Source: Isoetes taiwanensis (taxonomy: Eukaryota; Streptophyta; Lycopodiopsida; Isoetales; Isoetaceae). From it: 64,000 nt of DNA. Shown piece by piece: positions 50,366 to 60,460 of this stretch. The DNA lies in the NCBI GenBank assembly GCA_021234155.1, contig JAJEKV010000025.1, positions 7,206,531 to 7,270,530 on the forward strand, given 5' to 3'. The notes below the pieces were generated by a model. It worked only from the letters and a program-made list of their open reading frames with translations. It did not search any database and was not told where the DNA came from. Position 1 is the stretch's first letter. Each line of letters starts with the position of its first letter. A program made the translations under genes and the position numbers.

Positions 50366-50705
50366 TAAGAATAGAATAGAATAGAATATGATTTTATCGT
50401 CCACGGAGACCAACTGGCCTATGGGACCCAAGTACAAAGAGAGAGCAGCAGGCGTATTACTACCAGGATTAAAAAACCCCTGCCCATACTGCACAGTTAT
50501 ATACATAATCGCAAGTACAGCTGAGGTTAATGTCGGACAGGGGGGCATAACTGAGTCCGCGTATCCATTACCTCCCGGAGGTACGATCCCAACAAGCCTA
50601 CAGAGGCCGTGCTCAGTAGCTCATGCAAGGCCTGATGGGGCACAACTAACCGAGCATACCGAGCCCGGATATGCTCGTCCGCCGGATATGCTCGTATGCT
50701 CGTGA
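50366..50705 (-). mobile_element. Microsatellite-tailed retroposon, copy B (longest clear copy)
   Basis: On the minus strand the element ends GGTCTCCGTGGACGATAAAA, then ATCA and a run of TATTC units (50388-50366). Upstream lie GGGTCCCATAGGCCAGTTGG, and GGGCAGGGGTTTTTTAATCC followed by TGGTAGTAATACG. The body reaches at least 50705 and is GC-richer than the host. It sits between two tandem arrays, so it inserted into the TIR element. No RNA polymerase III boxes or coding frame are evident. Confidence 0.75.
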
Positions 50706-50744
50706 GGACATGTGATCGTGCACGTGCATCACATGTAGCAAATC

Positions 50745-51180
50745 AAGTACTCTGTCCTACCACTATAAAGACCCGTGATATGGAAGGATAGGACATGTAG
50801 AGAATCAAGTATTCTTTCCTACTTCTATAAAGACATGTGACAATAGAAGTATTACACATGTCGTAATTCATGTATTCTTTCCTACAATGCCTTAGCAAAT
50901 AAAGTACTCTGTCCTACTACTATAAAGACAGGTGACATGGAAGCATACGACATGTAGAGAATCAAGTATTCTTTCCTACTTCTATAAAGACATGTGACAA
51001 TAGAAGTATTACACATGTCGTAATTCATGTATTCTTTCCTACAATGCCTTAGTAAATAAAGTACTCTGTCCTACTACTATAAAGACATGTGAATGGAAGT
51101 ATAGGACATGTAGAGAATCAAATATTACATGTGACAATAGAATTATTAGACATGTAGAAATTCAAGTATTCTTTCCTACA
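50745..51180. repeat. Tandem array, 157 bp x 2.7
   Basis: AAGTACTCTGTCCTAC starts at 50745, 50902 and 51059, exactly 157 bp apart. Each unit carries several TATAAAGACATGTGA and ACATGTAGAGAATCAAGTAT words. It forms the right subterminal region of the TIR element; diverged relatives occur at 12130-12300. Confidence 0.95.
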
Positions 51181-51395
51181 GTGGATTGTATTATAAAATG
51201 ACATGTCACAATAGAAGAAACTACAAAACAACAGTGGATGTTTTAGTCCACTGAAAAAAGAACACCATTATCGAACAAAACCATACTTCCACAAATCCAC
51301 ATGTAGGATTCTTTGAAAACAGGACATGTAGACCTACCAAAACTGATGTTTTCAATAGTGGACCAAAAACCGGGGTGAGTGTGTAAAGTCAACAG

Positions 51396-52180
51396 GCTCC
51401 GCTTCATCATCCAGGTTGTGAGATTTGTCTATGCATTTTCAACATAGTTCCTAGTACGAACTATAGAGCAGATCCTGTTCAACTATAGTCGTGCTTATGT
51501 TTGCTCTTGTTCATATATGCTGATAGATTTAGTCACGGATGCCTTTGGGATATACATTTTATGTTGTGCAGACCTTGCCGGATTCCTTCTAAGACACTGA
51601 TTGAACATCATCACACATCTTGCTATCAACCAAGATAGCAGCAGGACTATTCTGTAGCAGCTCGGCATCAAGTCCGTTATTTTGAAACCCCCTTTCTCTT
51701 TTCTTTATTTTCCCATTTATGATTTGGTACTTCTCTGCAAATACCCTTTCTCACATGATCTGCTGCTGTCTGTGCAAAATAACCATGCAACAATGATGGG
51801 CAGTGCAGCGAAAGATATACCTGGATGAATAAGAGCCTAACTGCTAATACATTTTATGAGAGCTTCTTTTGTTTGGCTTTAGGTGCATCATGCATTGAAG
51901 TAAATGCTCAATTGGATCTAGTAACTATTGATATGGAAATAATTTCTAGGCTAGGATTGATGGGAGATGCTTGGTTGCACCTTTGAGTAGCATATGAGAT
52001 GGAAGTGATGCGGCAAAATATGTAGTGAAGATAAGATAAGATAAGATAAATCTTTTAACGCCCACGAGAACCCAATCGGGTTATGGGACCAGAACAGAAA
52101 GAAGAGGGCAGAGGGCAGACAAGTTCATGTAACGACAACCTTGTGTATGTCACTACAAAACTGTTGCCCCATATCGACGT
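51396..52180. repeat. Backbone segment C, copy 3
   Basis: Collinear with 27850-28580 from CAGGCTCCGCTTCATCATCC to GTCACTACAAAACTG, then TTGCCCCATATCGACGT. It contains one extra 70 bp insertion (52031-52100) absent from copy 2. The last 30 bp (52151-52180) are the left terminus of the CACTA-like element of copy 2, after which the copies diverge. Confidence 0.9.
52031..52100 (-). mobile_element. 70 bp 5'-truncated retroposon insertion, copy C
   Basis: Copy 2 gives the empty site: AATGAAGAGGGCAG at about 28507. In copy 3 the same site is split by 70 bp flanked by GAAG on both sides (52027-52030 and 52101-52104). Read on the minus strand the insert is TGGTCCCATAACCCGATTGG, then GTTCTCGTGGGCGTTAAAAG, then a TTATC-type tail of about four units. 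That is the 3' end of the same family as copies A, B and D. Truncation at the upstream end with a simple-sequence tail downstream is the pattern of target-primed reverse transcription. Confidence 0.8.
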
Positions 52181-52285
52181 GTACAAGAATGAACAAAAGA
52201 GGAAAACCTTCAAGCATTTTAAGAAGGAAGGTAACCTATTATACTATAAGAACATCTTGTGCCGGCCTTGAGGAAGTGCAACGTG

Positions 52286-52562
52286 GTGATTCCGTCACGC
52301 GGAAGTGCAACGCGGTGATTCCGTCTCACGAAATTTCAAGGTAGTGATTCCGTCTCGCGGAATACATCACGTTGTGATTCCATCGACGGTATTCCGTCCG
52401 GTGGAATCTGTCGCTGGTGATTCCACGGGGGTGAATGCTAGAATACGTGATTCCATCCGGCGGTATCAAGACAGTGTGATTCCATCGCGTGGAATAAAGG
52501 GGCGGTGATTCCGTTCAACGGTATTCTGCGGTTGTGATTCCACGGGGAGGTATAAAACGGAT
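52286..52562. repeat. Array of nine ~29 bp hairpin-containing units
   Basis: GTGATTCC begins units at 52286, 52315, 52344, 52374, 52417, 52447, 52476, 52505 and 52534: spacings 29, 29, 30, 43, 30, 29, 29, 29. In most units, after 5-8 bases, GGAAT or GGTAT follows, so each unit can pair ATTCC with GGAAT (unit 3: ATTCCG-tctcg-CGGAAT). The remaining ~10 bases vary strongly. The 43 bp interval includes an extra half unit. A further GTGATTCC is at 52674, and its inverse GGAATCAC at 52704-52711. No frame is maintained across it. Confidence 0.85.
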
Positions 52563-52729
52563 GGTCAGGATGGACCCTGCAGACGGACGGCTGGGATCCA
52601 TCAGAGGGTACACCTGATGCTATCAGGTACGAAGAACGGGACCTCCGAAATGGATGTCATTCCCGGAGGGTCTGTGATTCCGCGGGAGAGTATTCACCGC
52701 GATGGAATCACCATAACTGGGGTAAAGCT

Positions 52730-52995
52730 ATTTTCCCCGATGAGCACCTGAGCTTTAAGCATAAAATTGATTTTGGCAAGATTTGTGGTGATGCCATGAC
52801 GGCTGACCACGTGTCCCAAGAGAACACCAGAGGTGACATAAAAAGTACACTTCTCTGGGTTTAGACGGATGCCTGAATCATCACATTTTTGAAAGACAAG
52901 ATCCTGTTTGAAGAGATGGTCATCCTTGTTATAGATCAACCAAGGATCCATACCTTTTATATCTCCAAAAGCCATATTACGAGACTTTGTCAGAT
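52730..52995 (-). pseudogene. Ty3/gypsy reverse-transcriptase fragment
   Basis: The minus-strand frame contains FQKCDDSGIRLNPEKCTFYV and LLGHVVSRHGI. These match the segment just downstream of the RT catalytic site in Ty3/gypsy elements (pattern VFxxCxxxGIxLNPxKCxF, then LGHxVSxxGI). Upstream, WLIYNKDDHL stands where the DDxxVYSK block should be. The YxDD catalytic residues are missing, and no protease, RNase H or integrase flank it. It is a small remnant whose end runs towards the 29 bp array. Confidence 0.8.
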
Positions 52996-53211
52996 AAAAC
53001 AAGGTCATTCAAATTGCAATCCCTCCAAAGCGCTCCACTTGGTCTCTGATTAGACAAAATTGGGCTAAATCTTTCTAAAATCATTCAAATCCCTTTAAAT
53101 CACTCCAAAACTCTTCAGATCGATGCCGATTGGCACAACAAAATGCTTGCTATGGGTGATCTTTGCCAAGGAGCAAGTGTAGTTCACGCTAAACAAATCA
53201 ATTTAGGATTG

Positions 53212-53338
53212 CCAAGAACCCTAATTTTTGCCATTCGATGTTTTTCCTACAACATGGTCTTGAATTGGACTTCACAAGAACCCTAATTTTTGCCATTCGA
53301 TGTTTTCCTGCAACATGGTCTTGAATTGACGACTTCAC
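53212..53338. repeat. 62 bp x 2 tandem duplication upstream of CTU2
   Basis: AAGAACCCTAATTTTTGCCA starts at 53214 and 53276. Both units continue with TTCGATGTTTT and CAACATGGTCTTGAATTG. It lies about 200 bp before the CTU2 start, so it could fall in the promoter or leader; no regulatory role is shown. Confidence 0.9.
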
Positions 53339-53530
53339 AGGGAGATAGCCTCCATGCAAGATTTCGAGGGGTTTAGCAAAGAAATCTTTAAAATTTCCAT
53401 GGCTGATTGGTGTGATTCCAGCCTTAGTTGCCAGGCTATAAGCTTATATGTCAAAAGGGAAAGGAAGGATCACACTTAGTTATACGGAGTTTTTCGTTAT
53501 AAGGTTTAGGGTTTACAGGGACGCTCAGCT

Positions 53531-54954
53531 ATGGCGTGTTCCGGCGGTGGAGCATGCGGAGGAGGAGGTTGCGGGCGAGACGAAGACGAGGATTCTCTAC
53601 CCGCAGTGGCTGCCCTTTCTCTGCATCAATCAGGCAAGTTTCGCCTTTGTATCAAATGCAAGGAAAACACGGCGAGAATTCTCGCCAACCAAACCGAACC
53701 TCTGTGCCCTTCTTGTCTTCGAGCATCACTTCTTGGCCGATTTAAGTTCGTGCTGAATAACCATGCCTTTCTTGGCCATGGAGACAAGATTTTGTTGGCC
53801 TTCTCCGGAGGGGCGGCCTCAAGATTGGCTCTGGAGTTTCTTCACGAAATAAGATCCAAAGCTCAAGAGGACGCTTCTTGGAACTCTAAACTTCCTGTAT
53901 TTCAATTGGGTGTGGTTTTTGTAAGTGAAGGTTCTGCTTTCAATAGTTCTGAACTTGAGATCCAATCAATAATGAAGGAGATAAGTTCGATTGTCTCAGA
54001 TGCAGCTTTAGGTGATACTCCATTTCATGTGACCTTTTTAGAAGACATATTTGATGGTCATGGCAACCTTGAGATGGCAATGAAGTCTTTTAATCTTAAT
54101 AAGGAGCAACTTACTGGAGTAGTAAATGAGAATTCTATGCCTTCCAGCAGGATTCAATTAAGAGATCTTTTGAATTCTATTAAGGATAGAACTGGATTGG
54201 AAGATTTTGTTGAATGCCTTCGAAATGAAGCAATTCAAACAGTTGCTAAAAAATATGGTTACAGTAGGATCGTTTTAGGACTGTCTACGACAAGATTATC
54301 AGGGAAGATTATTGCTGCAACTGCAAAAGGGCAAGGTTATGCTCTACCTGCAGCAATTCAGTATGTAGATGCAAGATGGAAAGTCCCAATCATTTTACCC
54401 TTTCGTGACTGTGTTCATAAAGAACTGTCTCTCGTTTGCCATTATACTAATTTGAAGACAGTTTTTGTGAGAAACATGTCAACATTTGCGGATGCAGACA
54501 GCACCCTCAACAATTTAGCTCATTCTTTTGTGTCATTACTCAGGCAGGAGAATCCGGCCCGAGACCATACAATTGTTAAGACTGCAACAAAACTGATGCC
54601 TTTTAGTTTTAATAATCTGAATGGAAATACTGCTGTTGGGAATAGAAAGAAGCATGGAGCTACTTCTCGGGTTTCTATCGACTGTCTAAATCAAGAACGT
54701 CTATGTCCCATTTGTTCTGCTCCATTGATGCAATTGGAGGAAGGTACAAACATTCAGATTATGAGGGGATTGGGTATGAGTCATCTGACTTTTTACTGTT
54801 TAGAGATCAATGTTGTCCGAGTTGTAGATATCAGATTATTCCAGATGATTGTTCTCATGTCTTTAGGCTTCTTCCTCAGTTCATGTACCAGAAAATGTCC
54901 AGGAAAGAAATGAAATCTGAGATAGAAGATTGCCTTTTAGACGAGTCAGATTGA
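53531..54954 (+). CDS. CTU2: Cytoplasmic tRNA 2-thiolation protein 2, with a 3' frame change
   Basis: CTU2 (NCS2) pairs with CTU1 to thiolate U34 of Lys, Glu and Gln tRNAs in the cytosol. From ATG 53531 the frame reads MACSGGGACGGGGCGRDEDE, with Cys pairs at residues 40/43 and 59/62, then AFSGGAASR (90-98) at the PP-loop position, IVLGLSTTRL (247-256), KGQGYALPAAIQYVDARWKV (266-285) and LCPICSAPL (391-399). The plus-strand frame stays open to 54913, but after about residue 403 it stops resembling the family. The expected C-terminus (RDQCCPSCRYQIIP, 54799 onward, then CLLDESD and stop at 54954) is in another frame. A shift therefore lies between about 54737 and 54775. The gene has no introns in 1.4 kb. 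It could be a recent pseudogene, a retrocopy, or an intact gene with a sequence error. Confidence 0.9.
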
Positions 54955-55691
54955 AGGATAGCCTTACTTTGTGCCTCTTATTTGAGTACAACAGCAATAT
55001 GCACGTTTCACCGTTTCACAATTTAAGCTGTTTAATTTTTTTAACCTGCAAGACCAAAAGTTTAAAGCATACATAGGAAATTGGATATCTGACTGGATAC
55101 CAAGATCTAAGCACAAGGGGAAAATAAAAGTGCTTTTGCATTGATAACACATGCATAAACAATGAGTTCTGGACGTTTAGATCGATAAAGGTTTGAGAAA
55201 TATGCCTAAACATGCAGAGACATTTTGTTTGGTAGTCTAGGTACATGCCATTGTTAGAAAATTGGATGTTAAGCAACGTGCAGGCTGAACAGCGAGGAGG
55301 CTCTAACTGCTTTTGCAAAAGAAGGAAAAAAATGCAACAAAAACTAAATGGAAAGTTCCGCTCCTCGATTCAACTAACTTACTATATATATATTTTTACT
55401 ATATATAAAAATTGTGGTATTTACATTCTCATGTCTGATCCGTATACGGCTTATGTAGCAAGGACAAGAGTTTTCAAAAATGTGGGGAGCATGCAGCCGA
55501 GCAAAAAGGAAGCTTCAGTCCTTGCAAAGCATTCTCCAAAAAAAAATAGCGCGGCAACTTGCTCCAGAAATGTGGCTTTATACATGGCTTCTGGTCAAGA
55601 ACAAAGAAGCCGGTAAAATATATTGTAGGTGAGATCACACGATACTTTTGTGCCCATTGTCAACACACCAATCATACAAGGAAACACCCCT
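54955..55691. other. Intergenic, between convergent genes
   Basis: This 0.7 kb separates the 3' ends of CTU2 and the DHU1-like gene and should hold both 3' UTRs. No clear polyadenylation site or other gene could be fixed. Confidence 0.6.
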
Positions 55692-58600
55692 TCATGCTCC
55701 CATGGCAGAAAGCGAGAGGGACTGTGAGTCAACATCTTCCTTATCTTCTCCAGCAGCAGCAAGCAAATTAACCTGCAGAAAGCAGTTTAGAGAACAGCCG
55801 AGGAAAATCATGCAATAGTCTGAAATTTTACCTTCACAATTTCGGACTTCGAATGAGGGTGATTGTAAGCAACAAGCACACTCAGATGAAAATCCTGCAT
55901 CAAGAAAAGATCATGAGACGCAGTCTTCATTGGAGAATTCACTAACGTGAAGAAATGGTGAGCAAAAAGAAATCGTTAGCCGCATACCCTTGAGGGGTCA
56001 CCTCTCAGTGATTGTACATATAAAGAGTTCCTCATACTCCGGCCCTGGTGAAAACGAGCATGTTTATGAAGTTTCCTATGCATGGAATCACCACTTACAA
56101 CTATATGCTTAAACAACCCATTGACGTTTTGTACCTCTAAAGTCAGGTCCTTCAAATGTCTGCCAGTTTGAGAGGAACAAATGTGAACTGTGTTCTCTTC
56201 ACAGCTCCCTGTGATGATATAATCTCGACCATTCATATAGTAGGACCTTGTATAATTCTGGTTACTAGATGTAGTTGCAATATCAAATTTCATGTGTAGA
56301 CTCCCATCTACTGCAAGATACTGTTTGACCTGCATGATTAACCAATCTTTGTCAAATCAAATACTGCCTTTTGATAATTGGGGCTCCAATGAGCATACCT
56401 CATTGTCTACAGCTGATGATAGAAGAAAATGATCATCAGGTGAAAAGCAAACCATGACATTTCCTCGGGTGCTGCTCACAGTATAAATAGGGTGTACTAC
56501 CTTCTGCCTTAAATCCCACATTTTTATATCCTTGTCAAAAGAGGATGTCGCAAATACATGTGGTGACTGATGTGCAAACTTCACAACATTGATATGTTCT
56601 TGATGTAGCTCCCGAAATATCTGCAATTGCTTTCCAGTGCGAAGATCATACAACCCTACATTCTTAGAATAACCGCTGGCCAGAAAATAATCATCAGTTG
56701 AATTGATATGCACAGAAGTGAGGCTTTCAAAATTCTCATATGTGTATATTGTGGGACTACGGCTTGTATGTAGTAGGCTGCTTGCCTCTGCAGTTTTACT
56801 TGCCAAAACCATCCTAGTCCGCATAAGATTAACGTCATAAAGCTGTAAAGACCCATCCTCAGATCCGGAAATGAGCTGTAAAAATATTGATTCAATCAGC
56901 GATGGCAAGAAATTAAAACACAGGAAGAGGACAAATATAGCACCATACCTTATCTGGAGCTTTGTTCAGCCAACATAGCCCAAGTACACTGTGTGGAGTG
57001 CCACGCACATAGCCTACTATCTTCTCATCTTCATGGTTAACCACAACCACCTCTCCTTGAAGTGTCCCAAAGACCATGAGACTACTGTCACTGGGATGGT
57101 ACTCAAACTGACGAGGCTTGAACCTCCGAACAATACCATTACTTGACTTTTGGACCTTGCATATGGAACTCATGGCAGGCCATGCGCATGCAGCTAACTT
57201 AGAGGCACAAAGAGTCCTGCGCATTCCAGCAATACTGTGATCATTGCCACCTAGCCTTTTCATTGTCCGGTAGGGTAGCCCACCTCGCTCATACCGATGT
57301 AAAATATGAAGTACATTCTCGTTCTCCCTGCGACCATTTGCTAGATGCTCAAATTGTGTACTGAAGACTGCCCTTGCATGTTCTCTTTCAGCCTCACAAA
57401 TTTCCAAGTTGTCAAGTACTTTCAAGTTCGGCAAGGTGGCAACAAAAAACTCCCTGTAATGCTTCACAAAACAAATTGGTGAGGGATATTGTGAGCGTCC
57501 ACATAGTTTCGCAACTGGAAGACCCCTTTTAGCCACTTCTTCTACAGAGGGGCTTACGTGTCCTGCATCCATATGCCGTGACTGCAAATCAGCTGTTAAG
57601 CTTGCACTTATCCTCTGTGAGGCTCCCCCAAAGACAAACTCAAATGAATCTGCACTGTCTTCCATATGTATATCCATGTCATTTCCAGAGTCCATGCCAC
57701 TACTACTAGTGCTAAGTCCATCCTCACTCATGCTGTCTTCCAGCAAATCAAGATGAAGAATATTTCGTACAACACGAAAACCATGACTAACTTCGTCATT
57801 GTTCACATCACTTTCCTCTGATGACTCTTCACTGTACGTCTCAGAAGATGTGGTATACAAGTCATCTTCAGCCCTTGAGATGTCAAATCTTGCTTTTCCA
57901 AGTTTGGCATGAAATTCATTTTGAAATTCGCTATCCTTATTTGAAGCCCTTGTGACACAATGTCCAGTTCCTTGACAGCATACACACTTCTGAAAACGGA
58001 GCTCCTGCAGACAAGGCAATTTTGATAAAGCTGCCGTTGCTGTCCATAGATTTCTGATTCCAGTGCCACACATGGAAAATTTTACCAAACTTGGCATTGC
58101 TTTAAAGCACCCATCAGGAAGGCTAGTTATACCAAAATTCATATCGAGTGCCAAAACTTTAAGTGAATAAAAAGGCCCATCCATGTCTAGCTTCTTTATA
58201 TGACAATAGCTCAAATCCAAGCTCGTGCAAGTAAGGCCATTATGAAACATATCTCTGCAAAACAAAGATTGGTCTTTACCACCTTGTTCACAAATTATCC
58301 AAGCCTTATCACATATAATACAACAACATACCCCAAATATTCCTGATTGATCAACATATTCTTGAGGGCAACATTCCTTAACTTTTTTCCACAAGAACGT
58401 AGCAGTCTTAATAAAACAGACCCATTCATGCTTGCAGTAGCGTTTTTACAGTACACAATATCAACAGCATCCAGCTCGGATTTCTGCGCCATCTTCAAAA
58501 AATCTGCAACTACTGCAACATCAACTTCTTTCATTTGATGATCCAGAACTAGCTCTAATACGTGCTTATTACTGCTTGCTTGTCCAATCCTAATCTGTAA

Positions 58601-58890
58601 GGTGGGGAAATGTGTAAGAATCATTGTTAAGAATACAGCAAACATGGAGATAGACGTGCCATGATGAGGTATCGATATTATCAAACCAATCAATTTAATG
58701 TGAATAAGGGGATACCTTTGAGAAAGCAGCCTGCATGCAAGCCTGTTTGCTGAGCTCATGTTTCTCACATTCTTTCTCATACCTACATAGCAATTAAAAC
58801 TTAATAAAATCGTTCTCTTTGCTTTAGAAGTATGGCAAATTTTTCCAATGCTTACCGTGTCTCAAGCTGGTTGATCTTTAACATGTCCAT
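55692..58890 (-). CDS. DHU1: LRR plus WD40 protein, DHU1 (DWD HYPERSENSITIVE TO UV-B 1)-like
   Basis: Eight coding exons join in phase to 877 codons: 58890-58856, 58782-58716, 58594-58332, 58254-56949, 56875-56399, 56329-55988, 55894-55832, 55772-55692 (TGA). All introns are GT-AG and only 59-121 nt. The start MDMLKINQLETRYEKECEKH fits the family's LETRY-type N-terminus. Leucine-rich repeats follow (about residues 35-200, including LWTATAALSKLPCLQELRFQ, then KCVCC). An acidic Ser/Glu linker leads to a C-terminal WD40 half. The latter has VGLYDLR and, at about 674-682, IKMWDLRQK, a WDxR box of the kind that binds DDB1 in CUL4-DDB1 ubiquitin ligases. In Arabidopsis DHU1 restrains UV-B signalling; that role here is inferred from homology. 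No disrupting mutation is seen. Confidence 0.85.
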
Positions 58891-58921
58891 GGTGTCCCGG
58901 CCAACTTATATCATGCTACTC

Positions 58922-59375
58922 CTGACGTTAATATGCTACCTGACACATTATAGAGAAAGCCAAAATGCGCTCTTTATAAAACCCATTACTTGAACCAAAT
59001 GCAAATGCAAATGCAAGTCACTTGTTCCCCTTTAAAATATTTTAAACATCATTACAGTTGTAACTACCATTCCGACTTAATCTGCCTATCATTTCTCATG
59101 AAATTTGTGCCGAATGATTTGGAGAAATCAGCGCATAGCTGTCTCACTAAAAGAAATTACTATCGAGAGGACAGAATCTTCAATATACCACCAACAAGGA
59201 GAAAAGCGCAGCAGGCGTTCACCACATTCGATTCCGGCACTGAAACAATGAAGGATTGCCAATCCCGAAGGACTAATCCAAAAATTTATCTAATCAGCTT
59301 GGAAGCCACAAATTTTTAATCCTGGCCGGAAAGAAAAGATCAGCGAACCCTAAGCGAAAAGAACCAACGACTAAC
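58922..59375 (-). other. Probable 5' UTR intron of the DHU1-like gene
   Basis: On the minus strand GCCCACAG|GTTAGTCG at 59376/59375 is a good donor, and GACGTCAG just before 58921 is a possible acceptor, 31 nt upstream of the start codon. The non-coding first exon would lie from about 59480 to 59376. It would be the longest intron of the gene (454 nt). No transcript evidence is available, so the acceptor is tentative. Confidence 0.4.
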
Positions 59376-59479
59376 CTGTGGGCAACTGGGGAATCTGGTG
59401 GAGCAATGAGATCCCGGTGTCCATAGTTCGAAGGTTTGATGTGCTTGAGAATATAGTAGAACGGAAATGAACAGAGATC

Positions 59480-60412
59480 CCTTCGAGGAAGGGCAACATG
59501 GAGGACCCAACATGACCTAAGCAGATGCTTAGGAAAACGAATCCAAAGGAAAATAAAATGTTTAAAAGAAAAAATTCTTTGTCATGCTTGACATAGCTCC
59601 AAGTCTCGTACCTTGTTGCAAATATCCAATATCACACTTACACACTTATCCTTTCCTTACACTTATCCCACCATACACTTACCCTAGTCTCGCCTTCTCA
59701 TGTTCTATATATATTTTATTCCAATATCTCCCAGTACATCCACTAACCCAGTTGGTCTTCCCACAACTGTCACTCTTCCATTCGATCACCACGTCCCTCC
59801 GATGTGATAGTGGGAACTCTCTCCTCGGCAATCGGCCCGTCTAACTCTATGAACTATATGATTGTTCCCATTGTGATTATTATATTTTGATTCTGGGACT
59901 TTAAGCTAATAGCTCTAGTCATATTAACCTATTTATTGATGTCACCTTTTGACTAATCACACTCAGAAGTGTATGGCCCTTACTTGGTCTCTGCTCTTGC
60001 TCTCTTTTTACTTATACTAATTACCCGGCGCTCATTAATGTATTGGACCCTGCTCCAATGTGTTCCACTTGATGCATTATGATGCTGGAGGAAATGAATG
60101 TAATATCTATAATAATATATGTGCAACTATTTGGAAATCCTGCTCCCTTTACTTGGCCGCAATTTTGGTTTCACTGTTCATGCTCCACCACTTGTCCCCC
60201 ATTAGGACGTGCAAATAGAGTGGCCGCCACTTTGTTGCTTATCTCATTCCTAGACATACTCCCCATATGTATGTTGTTCTTAGTTTACTATTTTGCATAT
60301 TAGTCCAAACCCGACTAAATAATGCTTTCTTCAAATGGAAAAACAAACAACATGATTGAAATATGTTATTCATACTTTTATTTTACTAAGGCCAAATTAA
60401 AAGTAACTCCTC
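59480..60412. other. No gene recognised
   Basis: This includes the likely promoter of the DHU1-like gene, which reads away to the left. Around 59625-59690 there is a pyrimidine-rich ACACTTAT/ACACTTAC low-complexity patch. Nothing else is supported. Confidence 0.5.
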
Positions 60413-60460
60413 CATTGAATTGAATTGGCTTTTATCGTCCACAAAGAGTGAGTCCACTAG
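60413..60460 (-). mobile_element. Microsatellite-tailed retroposon 3' end, copy E (fragment)
   Basis: ATTGAATTGAATTGG (tail unit TTGAA/AATTC) is followed by CTTTTATCGTCCACAAAGAG, which matches the terminal core TTTTATCGTCCACGGAGAC of copy B. Upstream family blocks are not recognisable, so it is a very short or decayed copy with yet another tail unit. Confidence 0.5.

Larger units (their letters stand above)
43513..51386. mobile_element. Non-autonomous TIR element, 7.87 kb, with subterminal arrays
   Basis: The left end TAACACACTGACCCC, then AATTTTTGGTCCAC, pairs with the right end, which in reverse complement reads TTACACACTCACCCC, then GGTTTTTGGTCCAC. About 26 of 30 positions agree. Copy 2 of the backbone is uninterrupted at this point (27838-27862), which independently marks the insertion. 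Target duplication is unclear: flanks AATTGCGC and AAGTCAAC agree only in part, so MULE (9 bp) or hAT (8 bp) cannot be chosen. Long subterminal repeat regions lie at both ends. No transposase is recognisable. A second right end of the family is at 12115-12475. Confidence 0.75.

Noticed and set aside
43505..51395. TA or 8-9 bp target duplication of the large TIR element
   Set aside because: The flanking bases agree only partly with each other and with the empty site, so neither a MULE nor an hAT assignment can be defended.
52286..52562. CRISPR-like repeat-spacer array
   Set aside because: The regular ~29 bp period suggested it, but the context is a plant nuclear genome, the conserved part is only 8 plus 5 bases, there are no cas genes, and the variable parts are about 10 bases long. 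Treated as a satellite-like array.
54743..54756. 14-base GT...AG interval in CTU2 as an intron
   Set aside because: Its removal restores the frame, but 14 nt is far below any functional spliceosomal intron.
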